Assembly: GCA_963768975.1 (NCBI GenBank)
Contig: CAVYKB010000013.1
Location: forward strand, 496,001 to 560,000
Direction: 5' to 3'
DNA from: CADCTB01 sp963768975
Lineage (GTDB): Bacteria > Actinomycetota > Acidimicrobiia > Acidimicrobiales > AC-14
Length of the DNA stretch: 64,000 nt
Position numbers and translations under genes: made by a program. The notes under the pieces were generated by a model. That model was not told the origin of the DNA. It did no database searches and saw only the letters and a program-made list of their open reading frames with translations. Below are positions 54,385 through 62,563 of the stretch, one piece after another (positions within the stretch are counted from its first letter, which is position 1; every line of letters starts with the position of its first letter).

Positions 54385-54853
54385 GCTCGGAAGGGAACCC
54401 GGCGTCGCACGCCAACTCCAGATTGGTCACGCAGCCGGCGATAGAGGGCATCCCGTCGGGCTGGCCCTTGTGGTTATGGGCTACCGCGAACGGTCGTGGC
54501 GAGCGCCGCAAGCGATGTCTCGTGTCGCCCGCTTCGAACCCACGCTGGCTTCCCACGCCGACTCGGCCGACGCCTTCGAGCAGGCGACGACCGAGATGCT
54601 GTTCGGCGTCGTCCGCCTGCGCCACACGGGGAGCGGGTCGCGGCCCGTGCTCATCTTTGCGAGTCGCTCGGGGCTCTCGTCGCCATGGACCTGCCCTGTG
54701 GGCCCAAAAGGTGCACGGCAGAACTGGCGGCGACCGGCGAAACGGTGCGCTAGCCGGGGAGGGACCTTTCGGATGTCTGTCGCAAGCGCGACGGGCGCTG
54801 CCGCGCCGAGCTGGCCCGAGCTGGCCGGCGAAACCGACTATTGAGGCGAACCG
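54385..54853. other. Intergenic region without a convincing gene
   Basis: Overlapping plus-strand frames (54320-54844 and others) have no start signal, no family match and mixed composition. It is the 3' flank of the converging LuxR gene. I see no terminator hairpin of note. Confidence 0.35.
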
Positions 54854-57694
54854 TCATCGTTCGTCGCCGGCATCCGAAAGGGCGTCCCGCAGGAGGTCCC
54901 GCGAGCTCAAGCCCAGCTTCTGGTAGACGTGGCCCAGGTGGGTCTCGACCGTCCGCCGGGTGACGAAGAGGCTCTGGGCGATCTCGCGGTTTCCCATGCC
55001 GGCCGCAGCCAGGTCGGCAACTCGGCGCTCCTGGGCGGTGAGGGAGCGCACGCCAGCGAACGTGAGCTTGCGGGGCCGTGCGCCGGTGGCCCGCAGCTCA
55101 TCCAGCGCCCGTGCGGCGAGCGGGACAGCGCCGCACCGGTGGGCGAGCTCCATGCCGGCCTGCAAGCGGCCGCGGGCCTCCGACCGGCTGTTCGCCCGCC
55201 GAAGGGCCGCCCCCAGCTCGATCAGTGCTCGTGCCCGGTCGAGCCGGCGTGGGCTCTGCTCCAGCAGCTCGACGGCACCGCGCAGGTGCCGGAGCCCCTC
55301 GTCGCAGCCAATGACGAGCCCGAGGACGGTAAGGGCGCTTCCCGTCTGCCCGGCGACGCCCCACCGCGTGGCGACGGCCAGCATCTCCTCGGCGAGCGTC
55401 CTGGCGGTTGCCAGATCGCCGAAGGCCATGAATGGCAGTGCGGGATGCAGGATCGAACTGGCACCGACGGGACTGAGGCCGCCGCGCAGCCGCTGGCGCT
55501 CCAGCCAGGTGTTGGTGTCGTCGACGGCCTCGGCGACACGGCCCTGCGCAAGCCGCAGCTTCGCCCGGCCGGCCAAAAAGTTGTTCCCGGTCGACGCCGG
55601 CGGCGGCGGACCGGTGGTCATCCCGACCTCGGCGAGCACATCCTCCGCTGCGTCCAGCCGGCCCTGCTCTACCAGCACCAACAGGAGCGACGAGGCGGCC
55701 AGCATGAGCATCAGGCGGTACTGCGGAGACGAGGCAGCGGCGTCAAAGGCCGTCTGGGCCGCCGCTTCGGCTGCAGCGAGGTCGCCCTGGAGCTGCTCGA
55801 GGCGGGCCACCGTCGACAGTGTCGCGGCGACGGCGAAGGGAGAGCCGCGCCGGCGAGCGTCGGCCGCGGCCTCCTCCAGCAACGGCCGCACCTCGTCGTG
55901 ATGGTCACTGTCGCGCAGGGCGATGAACGGCCCGTAGAAGGCGAAGTGATCGCCGGTCGCCTCCTCCATGAGCCGCCCGTCGCCCAAGGCGATGCGCGCC
56001 CATGCCGCCACCTCTTCGGCGCTTCCCTGCCCGACGAAGGCCCGGTGGAACACGTTGGCCGCCAACGCCAGCCGCTCGCCCGGTGTGGAGCCGTGAAGAT
56101 CCCGGCACGCCCGCTCGAGGCGGACGGCCACCGTCGCGGCCAGGGCGTCGCTGGCCTGGCTCAGCCCGAACAGCTGCGCTTCCAGCATCAGAGCGGTCTC
56201 GTGATCCGCCGTCTCTGCGATCGTCTGCTCGAGCACGGCCGTCGCCTCGTCGACCCGGGCCCCGCCGGCGAGGGCAGTGGCCAGCTCACCGGCGGCGGCG
56301 ATCCGGAGGGCCGGGTCCGCCGTTGCCTCCTGCACCTGGCGGAGGTGGGCGACCGCCTCGCCGTCTCCCGCCAGGCGTTCGGCCCGGCCCAGCTCCAGCA
56401 GCACCTCGGCCCAGCGCTCGGCGGCAGGAGGCTCGGCGACGGCCCGGCGCAGCAGCGTGACCGCGGCGTCAGGGGCGCCCCGGGTCAACGCTCGGCCCGC
56501 GGCTGTGCGCAGCCGATCGAGGGCCCATGGATCGGCGGCCGGTTCGGCGGCCAGCAGGTGCACGGCGGCGCGGTCGGGGTCGCCGCCACCGGTGTCGAGC
56601 AATCGTGCGGCGAGGGCGTGGAGCCGGGCCCGCTTCCCCATGGGCAGGTCGTCGTAGACCGCCTGGCGCATGACGGGGTGGGCGAACCGAAGCGGGCGGT
56701 CGGCGGCCAGGATGTGAGCGGCCGCCAGCTCGTCGGCGACGGTCTGGGCCGCACCCAGCTCGAGCCCGACGAGGGCGGCGGCGTGGCGCAGCTCAGCATC
56801 CGCGTCGAGCGCGGCAACGGCCTGGGCGAGGGCGATGGCGGCGGCCGGCATGGCGCCGAGCCGGCTGAGCACGCTGCAGGCGATGGCGTCCGGCGCGAGA
56901 CGGCGAACCCGGGCGGCGGCCGCCGCAACCGGTGCCACGCCGTCGGCGGCCAGGGCGCGAACCAGCTCCGAGAGAAGGAACGGGTTGCCACCCGTCACCT
57001 CTCGGCACGCTCGCCGGAACGACGGGTCAGCAGCGCAGCCGAGGAGCTGCTCGATGAGGGCACCGCTGGCGTCCTCGCTGAGCACCGCCGGCTCGACGAC
57101 CTCGGCACCGGGGACGTCTCGCAGTGAGTTCAGGAGATCCTGGGCCGTGCCCGGCTCCGCCCACCGCATCCCGATGGCGACCAAGACGGGAAGCCCTTCG
57201 AGCCGGCGCCCGAGGTAGTTGAGGAACAGCAGGGTCGCGGGGTCGGCCCAATGGGCGTCATCAATGACCAGGAGGAGCGGGCCCTGCTCGGCCAGATTGG
57301 CGGTCAACCAGTAGAGCCCGTGGTTGGTGGCGAAGCGAGCGTCTTGGGTTGTCCCCGCGGCGCCGCCAGCATCGTTTCCGAGCGCCGGCCGGGCCAGCTG
57401 CGCCGCCCCGTCGAGCACCGAGGTCCCGTGGACGACCCGCTCGTAGAGCTGGCGGGTGACGCCGTAGGCGAAGTCACGTTCGAGCCTCGCCCCACGGGCC
57501 GTGAGGACAGAGAAGCCGGCCTGGGCGGCGTGGCGAGCGGCGGCGCCGAGAAGGGCCGTCTTGCCGATGCCGGGCTCGCCGGCGACCAGCACGACCTTTC
57601 CGTCACCGCCGGCGGCGGCCTCGATGAACCCGCACAGCCGAGCGATCTCGTCCTCCCGTTCGACGAGGCGCTCAGCCTGGATGCTCGGTGTCAC
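54854..57694 (-). CDS. Large LuxR-family regulator with AAA ATPase domain
   Basis: 946 residues (LAL type). Walker A at the N-terminus (VAGEPGIGKTALLGAA), Walker B LLLVIDDAHWADPATLLF, about 600 residues of TPR-like helices, and a C-terminal LuxR HTH (LTAQERRVADLAAAGMGNRE and VTRRTVETHLGHVYQKLGLS). The GTG at 57694 reduces overlap with the small upstream gene to 23 bp; an ATG at 57787 is in frame but would overlap it by 115 bp. The divergent alpha/beta hydrolase is a likely target. Confidence 0.9.
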   Translation of the reverse strand: MTPSIQAERLVEREDEIARLCGFIEAAAGGDGKVVLVAGEPGIGKTALLGAAARHAAQAGFSVLTARGARLERDFAYGVTRQLYERVVHGTSVLDGAAQLARPALGNDAGGAAGTTQDARFATNHGLYWLTANLAEQGPLLLVIDDAHWADPATLLFLNYLGRRLEGLPVLVAIGMRWAEPGTAQDLLNSLRDVPGAEVVEPAVLSEDASGALIEQLLGCAADPSFRRACREVTGGNPFLLSELVRALAADGVAPVAAAAARVRRLAPDAIACSVLSRLGAMPAAAIALAQAVAALDADAELRHAAALVGLELGAAQTVADELAAAHILAADRPLRFAHPVMRQAVYDDLPMGKRARLHALAARLLDTGGGDPDRAAVHLLAAEPAADPWALDRLRTAAGRALTRGAPDAAVTLLRRAVAEPPAAERWAEVLLELGRAERLAGDGEAVAHLRQVQEATADPALRIAAAGELATALAGGARVDEATAVLEQTIAETADHETALMLEAQLFGLSQASDALAATVAVRLERACRDLHGSTPGERLALAANVFHRAFVGQGSAEEVAAWARIALGDGRLMEEATGDHFAFYGPFIALRDSDHHDEVRPLLEEAAADARRRGSPFAVAATLSTVARLEQLQGDLAAAEAAAQTAFDAAASSPQYRLMLMLAASSLLLVLVEQGRLDAAEDVLAEVGMTTGPPPPASTGNNFLAGRAKLRLAQGRVAEAVDDTNTWLERQRLRGGLSPVGASSILHPALPFMAFGDLATARTLAEEMLAVATRWGVAGQTGSALTVLGLVIGCDEGLRHLRGAVELLEQSPRRLDRARALIELGAALRRANSRSEARGRLQAGMELAHRCGAVPLAARALDELRATGARPRKLTFAGVRSLTAQERRVADLAAAGMGNREIAQSLFVTRRTVETHLGHVYQKLGLSSRDLLRDALSDAGDER

Positions 57695-57902
57695 CAGCGC
57701 GATTGTGGTCCTCCAGGGGGCGGACCGCTCGTGCGCCGGCTCCGCCGGGCCGGCGGGCCGCCTCGACGAGCGCAACGAGCTCGACAATGCCTTCGAACTC
57801 CTGCGTGACGTGATCGGGTTGCTCGACCCGGCCGGCGATCGGAGTCGAGTCCTGATCGAACTCGATCGTCATCCGCAAGAGCCGGGGCTTCTCAGTGCTC
57901 AT
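57672..57902 (-). CDS. Small hypothetical protein upstream of the LuxR regulator
   Basis: 76 residues: MSTEKPRLLRMTIEFDQDST, PIAGRVEQPDHVTQEFEGIV, ELVALVEAARR, then an Arg-rich tail. The first 50 residues look like a real folded domain. Its 3' end overlaps the LuxR start, suggesting coupling. Unknown function. Confidence 0.5.
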   Translation of the reverse strand: MSTEKPRLLRMTIEFDQDSTPIAGRVEQPDHVTQEFEGIVELVALVEAARRPGGAGARAVRPLEDHNRAGDTEHPG

Positions 57903-58044
57903 GCCGCCATGGTGGGCGCCCGGCGTGGTCGCTCGCCTCCGTGAGCCACCCGGAGATTGCGACCAAACCTCCGTGAGGCTCACCGAGGCGAGCGGTGGTG
58001 CGGGCGGAGGAGTGTGTCGGCAGGACGACAGACGGGAGGCTGTA

Positions 58045-59013
58045 ATGGGCACCAAGGTGGGACGAATGGGAACCGGATCGGCGACGTCGGACGACAGTCG
58101 CCAGCAGGAGTACCGGCGAGCCGAGTCGACGCTGTGGTCGTACTACGGCCTGGAGCCCCGTGAGCGCTTCGTCACCACCACGTCCCCCAGTGCGCGGCTG
58201 CGCATCCTGGAGGTGGGATCCGGAGATCCGGTGCTCTTCGTGCACGGGACCGGTGGCCTCGGCCCGTACTGGGGCGCTCTCGTTCGAGAGCTCGGGGACT
58301 TCCGTTGCATCCTGCTCGACCGGCCCGGCTGGGGCCTGAGCTCTCCGGTCGACTACGCCCAGCACGACTACGGCACGATGGCGGCCGGCCTGCTGAAGGA
58401 CGTTCTCGACGGGCTCGGGATCGAGCGTGCCCACATCGTGGGCGCGTCGATCGGCGACGTGTGGGCGCTGCGGCTGGCCCAGCATCTCCCGACGCGAGTC
58501 GCGACCGTGGGGTTGCTAGGTGGCGGTCCGCTCCTGCAGGAGAAGGAGGTTCCCAAGATCATCCGGTTGATCCGGTCGCCGCTCGGATGGGTCATGGTCC
58601 GCCTCCCCGAGAAGCCCGGCCGGGCCCGGTCGATCATGAAGTCGATGGGTCACGGGCCCGCGCTGGACGACGGTCGCATCCCGGAGGAGTACATCGACTG
58701 GCACGTCGCCCTCAACAACCTCACCGACTCCATGCGCCACGAGCGCGACATGGTCCGGGCCATCGTCAACCGCCGGGGCTTTGAACCGACGCTGACCTTC
58801 GAACCCGACCAGCTGAGCTCCATCGGACGACCGATGACCATGGTGTTCGCGAAGGCGGACCCGAACGGCCCGGTGGAGCTCTGGGAGAAGTTCGCCGGGC
58901 TCCTACCTCAGGGCGAGCTTTCCGTCATGGAGGGTGGGCACATGCCGTGGCTCGACGATCCGTCCCGGGTGGCGACCGTACTGTCGCGGCTGTTCCAGAA
59001 GGCTTCGGCCTAG
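58045..59013 (+). CDS. Alpha/beta hydrolase
   Basis: 322 residues. Oxyanion block VLFVHGTGGLGPYWGALV, DRPGWGLSSPVDY, nucleophile elbow VGASIGDVWA with Ser135, and the catalytic His in EGGHMPWLDDPSRVA. ATG 58045 follows GGGAGG with a 5-base spacer. No signal peptide. Divergent from the LuxR regulator, which probably controls it. Confidence 0.9.
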   Translation: MGTKVGRMGTGSATSDDSRQQEYRRAESTLWSYYGLEPRERFVTTTSPSARLRILEVGSGDPVLFVHGTGGLGPYWGALVRELGDFRCILLDRPGWGLSSPVDYAQHDYGTMAAGLLKDVLDGLGIERAHIVGASIGDVWALRLAQHLPTRVATVGLLGGGPLLQEKEVPKIIRLIRSPLGWVMVRLPEKPGRARSIMKSMGHGPALDDGRIPEEYIDWHVALNNLTDSMRHERDMVRAIVNRRGFEPTLTFEPDQLSSIGRPMTMVFAKADPNGPVELWEKFAGLLPQGELSVMEGGHMPWLDDPSRVATVLSRLFQKASA

Positions 59014-59156
59014 CGGTGACCCCGCTCGATGCCCAGCCTCTCGATGTCGGCCGAGCAGGCCTCGCTCACCCGCAGCCCGTTCAGTCCGAGGAGCACGGCC
59101 AGAGCGGCATGGGCATGGTCGGCGCGCTCGGCGGTGAACAGAAAGATGGCATGTGA
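59010..59156 (-). pseudogene. Tyrosine recombinase (integrase) fragment
   Basis: A 48-residue frame, too short for ordinary calling, reads FLFTAERADHAHAALAVLLG, LNGLRVSEACSADIERLGIE, RGHR and stops. It is the part of the integrase catalytic domain with the first catalytic Arg (Arg29 of the fragment, in NGLRVSEA). Both sides of the domain are gone. Its stop overlaps the hydrolase stop by 4 bases. Confidence 0.7.
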
Positions 59157-59221
59157 AGGGACCCCCTCGGCACAAGGCGACACGATGAGGTCGCCGTATC
59201 AGGAGCTCGAGGAGGTCCCGA

Positions 59222-59341
59222 ATGACGATCGTAGGTGGATTTGACGTGCACCGAGCACAGATCACGTTCGACTACTTGGACACCGGCACCGGTGAGGTCG
59301 GCACTGGCCAGATCCGCCCGGCAACCAGGGCCTATCGCTGA
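59222..59341 (+). pseudogene. IS110-like transposase, short 5' fragment
   Basis: ATG 59222 has a textbook ribosome-binding site (GAGGAGG, 6-base spacer). The 39 residues IVGGFDVHRAQITFDYLDTG, TGEVGTGQIRPATRAYR match the start of a second, different IS110 subgroup, including the first catalytic Asp; then a stop. The rest is absent. Confidence 0.6.
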
Positions 59342-59658
59342 CCAGCTATCGACACTCCGCAGACGACGTCGCGGCAACTGACAGAGGCCGGGTTGCGCGT
59401 GCTTGCGCGGGCGGATCGAGAGCCTGACCATCCTCACGAAACCACGCGGCAGGCCTTTCTCCTCGCGCCCCGCCCGCTCGGCATCTAATACGGACCCCCG
59501 ACCAGCAGCCGGCGTTCAGTGCCGCCGCGCCAGGCTTGTGCGAATCGCGAATCTGGGCCATCTACCCGTCGTCAATGCCTCGCTCCCGTTTTAGCCTCTG
59601 AGCGCCCGGGGCAAGCTTTCCGAAACCTGATCCTCACAAGCGAATGCGGAGGTCCCCG
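59342..59658. other. Intergenic remnant region
   Basis: After the IS110 fragment no family text is found in any frame up to the ribosome-binding site GGAGG of the next gene at 59647-59651. Confidence 0.35.
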
Positions 59659-60042
59659 ATGGCGAGATCGATTCGGCGGTTGGTGGCGGCGAGCATCGTG
59701 GCCGCGTCGGTGCTCGTCGCGTCCGCCGGGATGGCTTCGGCCCAGACCGTCACTGTCACCTTCGGCCCTATCGAGATCATCCAGCGGGTCGGGCAACTCA
59801 CGCTGACGATCGAGGAAGGGGAGATCATCCAGGAAGGGCGGGTCCTTCAGATCCTCGAGGGCCAAGAGCTCGTGTTCCCCCTTCCCCCCCAAATGGAGGT
59901 CCTCGAAGGGGAAATCATCTTCTTCCTGCCCCGCCAGAGCTTCACCTTCGACGCCGGCGTCCCGAGCGACGGTGGCACCGGCGGAGGCAACGGCGGAGGC
60001 GGAGGTGGCCCCGACTGCGGCCCGTTCGGCTGCGGCGGCTGA
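59659..60042 (+). CDS. Secreted protein with glycine-rich tail
   Basis: 127 residues from ATG 59659, which follows GGAGGTCCCCG. Signal peptide IRRLVAASIVAASVLVASAG with cleavage near ASAQ. The mature part has repeated strand text with EGEII/EGQEL motifs (IEEGEIIQEGRVLQILEGQE, MEVLEGEIIFFLPRQ), then a Gly-rich tail with two cysteines (DCGPFGC). Unknown function. Confidence 0.7.
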   Translation: MARSIRRLVAASIVAASVLVASAGMASAQTVTVTFGPIEIIQRVGQLTLTIEEGEIIQEGRVLQILEGQELVFPLPPQMEVLEGEIIFFLPRQSFTFDAGVPSDGGTGGGNGGGGGGPDCGPFGCGG

Positions 60043-60185
60043 TCTGCCGCCCGGCTCGAGCAGGCCCAGCTGCCGGCAGGCGCATCGGTTGCTCCACCGG
60101 CTCCGGTCGAAGCTACCCAGCCGCCGGGCCCTCATGGCCGGCATGGATCACAGACTCGCCTTAGGTTCGTGCGGCAAAGACTTGC

Positions 60186-61556
60186 GTGCAGCCGTCACAA
60201 GACCGGCGGCATGTGGCAGTAGGCCGCTCCCCCCGGGAGGTCCGCCGCCTGCCTTTCCCGGCCAGCCACGTGGCGTTGCACTGGGACGGGCACCCTGACG
60301 CAACCGTGAGAGCAGCCTTGAGCGCCGACGGGAAGACGTTCGGCGAGATGGCAGACGTTGAGCGAGACGACGTTGGCGAGCAGCGGCGCGACGGCCGCAC
60401 CTACGGAGCGCTCCTGTCCGCCGAGGGTGCATCAGCTATTGCCCTCGACAGCGACCGGGTCGTCGGTCGCCTGTGCGTACTGGCCATGGCCGACGGCGAG
60501 CGGAAGGTGGAACGGCGGGTCGTTCCGGCGGGCAAGGCCGCTGGTAGCGCAGTCATGCAGCCGGATATAAAGGCACGGTCCCACTGGGGCGCCGATGAGT
60601 CGTTGCGCTTCACCAAGCAGGGCGCCGAGATTTGGCCCCCAGAGTTCCACAAGGCGCAGAAGCTTCTCGTCCACCACACCGCTACCAAAAACCGCGATCG
60701 GGATCCCAAGGCCACCATTCGCTCCATGTACCGGTACCACGCAGTGACCCAAGGGTGGGGCGACATCGGGTACAACTACCTGATCGACGAGGCAGGGGTG
60801 ATCTACAAGGGCCGCCACTCGCATGCGCCCGGATCGACGACTGACACCATCACCGGGGACTACCACGACGGGACCGCACTGAAGGTGGTGAGGGCGGGAC
60901 ATGCGTACGGGTTCAACGTCGGCACTGTCGGTGTGGCGCTTCTGGGGACGCTCAGCAAGCAGGCGCCCACGACGAACGCCAGGACCTCGCTCGAGAAGTT
61001 CCTCGCCTGGGAGTCGAGCGTGCGCGGCCTCTCGGCGGAGGGCTCGTCTACCTATACCAACGAGGTAGACCTCAGCTACGTCAAGGAGAACCTGCCGAAC
61101 ATCGCCGGGCATCGCGACGTCAACGCCACCGACTGCCCCGGCGGGGTCTTCTATGATCAGCTGCCCACCATCCACAGAAACGTCGCCGCCCAGGTCGGCC
61201 GCGGCAGGAGGCTGACCGGGACCGGCTTAGGTGCGCGGAAGCCTCCGTTGTTCACTTGCCGTGGCCGCCGGGGTGGCGTCCCGCATCTTGTAGCTGTCGA
61301 GGCTGATCTCGGCATGCCCAGGGGCCGGCGCGCGGGGGCAGGGGTACGGCAGAAATCTCTCGTTCTTATGGGCGACTCTCGCGGCACCGTCGGCACCCCG
61401 ACTGGGCGAATTGGAGGGGCGCATACTTGCAGACGGCCGGCGCGAGACGATGGGGTGCATGGCGCCCGTGAGCAACGTGACGGCCTCCGTGCTGCTCATG
61501 ATCGGCTACCCGCTGGCGTTGGTCGTGCTCGCCCGGTTGAGGCCAGTGCTCGCTGA
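60186..61556 (+). CDS. Peptidoglycan-recognition/amidase_2 protein
   Basis: An N-terminal region (residues 20-115) with bacterial PGRP-associated text is followed by an amidase_2 domain: ARSHWGADESLRFTKQGAEI, LLVHHTATKNRDRDPKATIR, GWGDIGYNYLIDEAGVIYKG-RHS, and NIAGHRDVNATDCPGGVF. Zinc ligands His (VHHTA), His (AGHRD) and Cys (DCPG) are present, so muramoyl-alanine amidase activity is likely. Two oddities: no signal peptide precedes the domain in this frame (a stop lies at 60162), and the last 120 residues after VAAQVGRGR are Arg-rich, unlike the family, and overlap the next gene. The true end may be near 61200 with a frameshift. Confidence 0.75.
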   Translation: MQPSQDRRHVAVGRSPREVRRLPFPASHVALHWDGHPDATVRAALSADGKTFGEMADVERDDVGEQRRDGRTYGALLSAEGASAIALDSDRVVGRLCVLAMADGERKVERRVVPAGKAAGSAVMQPDIKARSHWGADESLRFTKQGAEIWPPEFHKAQKLLVHHTATKNRDRDPKATIRSMYRYHAVTQGWGDIGYNYLIDEAGVIYKGRHSHAPGSTTDTITGDYHDGTALKVVRAGHAYGFNVGTVGVALLGTLSKQAPTTNARTSLEKFLAWESSVRGLSAEGSSTYTNEVDLSYVKENLPNIAGHRDVNATDCPGGVFYDQLPTIHRNVAAQVGRGRRLTGTGLGARKPPLFTCRGRRGGVPHLVAVEADLGMPRGRRAGAGVRQKSLVLMGDSRGTVGTPTGRIGGAHTCRRPARDDGVHGAREQRDGLRAAHDRLPAGVGRARPVEASAR

Positions 61557-61734
61557 AAGGCGCGTTTGGTGGTTCGTGGTCCTAGAAGCAGCCACCGCAA
61601 GTGTCACGGTCGGCTGGTTGCTGCACGGACGGCGCGTCCCGGCGGCGCTCAACGGCGCAGCCCTTCTCGGCTTCGCCATTGCCTGGTTGATCACTGGGCA
61701 GCGCCCGGGGCCCCACGCCAGGAAAGCCCGTTAA
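61450..61734 (+). CDS. Small membrane protein
   Basis: 94 residues with three hydrophobic segments (SVLLMIGYPLALVVLARL, WWFVVLEAATASVTVGWLL, LNGAALLGFAIAWLITG) and a basic tail. The ATG at 61450 or 61459 can serve. Function unknown. Confidence 0.55.
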   Translation: MGCMAPVSNVTASVLLMIGYPLALVVLARLRPVLAERRVWWFVVLEAATASVTVGWLLHGRRVPAALNGAALLGFAIAWLITGQRPGPHARKAR

Positions 61735-61769
61735 CCGACCGTGCGGAGGGCCGCCGATTCGAGGCAGCC

Positions 61770-62338
61770 GTGAGAATCGCTAAAGAGCCCATTGCGCGCC
61801 TTGGACTCCATGGCGAGGTCCCGATCGCGATCCTCGTCGAGCGCGTGCTCGACACGAGGTTGGTGGAAGAAGGGCTCGGTGGCGTGATGATCTTTGAGAG
61901 GGCCGTGGAGGTGCCATGGCTGAAGGACTACGACGCCATCAAGGGAGAAGGACCGACGAGTTGGGCAAGGCGCTTCGACGTCACGAACTGGGGCTTATAT
62001 CCGCCCACGAGGCGGGCCGGCGCATCGGAGGCGCCGTCGTCGCCTTCAAGACGCCCGATGTCAGGATGCTCGAAGGGCGCAGCGATCTCGCCGTCCTGTG
62101 GGACATTCGCGTGCGTCCAGAGGCCGGCTCGGCGGGCATCGGGTCACTGCTGTTCTGCGCCGTCGAGGCATGGGCTCGTGATCGGAGCTGCCGCACGCTG
62201 AAGGCCGAGACGCAGAACACGAACATGCCGGCCTGCCGTTTCTACCGGCGAATGGGCTGCACGCTGGGCGCGATCGATCGGTTCGCCCACGCCGACCTCC
62301 CGGACGAGGTCCAGCTCATGTGGTTCAAGGAGCTCTGA
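61770..62338 (+). pseudogene. GNAT acetyltransferase with a frameshift in a G-run
   Basis: From GTG 61770 the frame gives VRIAKEPIARLGLHGEVPIA, VERVLDTRLVEEGLGGV and RRFDVTNWGL. The GNAT core continues in another frame: ISAHEAGRRIGGAVVAF, LWDIRVRPEAGSAGIGSLLF (acetyl-CoA loop), TQNTNMPACRFYRRMGC, to a stop at 62338. One extra G in the GGGG run at 61990-61993 would restore a single 189-residue protein, so this is a recent mutation or a sequence error. Confidence 0.7.
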
Positions 62339-62509
62339 TTGGAGGCCCCGCTTCCGGCGTCGGGGGGCGGTTGGGCACCTCCGCCTCGCCGTCATTAGGG
62401 GATGCGAGAGTAGGAGATGCGCAAGTAACGTCCGCTGGCTCCTTCGTGGTCCCTCGGCTCGTGCATGCCGGCCACAAGCTGGAAAGGAGATCGAAAACCG
62501 ACGCGAAAA

Positions 62510-62544
62510 GGCCGGTACGACGGGGTAGACCCGTCGTACCGGCC
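62510..62544 (-). terminator. Intrinsic terminator of the lipoprotein gene
   Basis: A perfect 15-bp inverted repeat (62510-62524 with 62530-62544, 5-base loop) lies 19 bp after the stop of the minus-strand lipoprotein gene and is followed on that strand by TTTT. Confidence 0.8.
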
Positions 62545-62563
62545 AGTACTGCGACCGCTTCGA

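Noticed and set aside
54339..54926. 195-residue plus-strand frame before the LuxR gene
   Set aside because: It has no start signal or family match, and it runs into the antisense of the LuxR gene.
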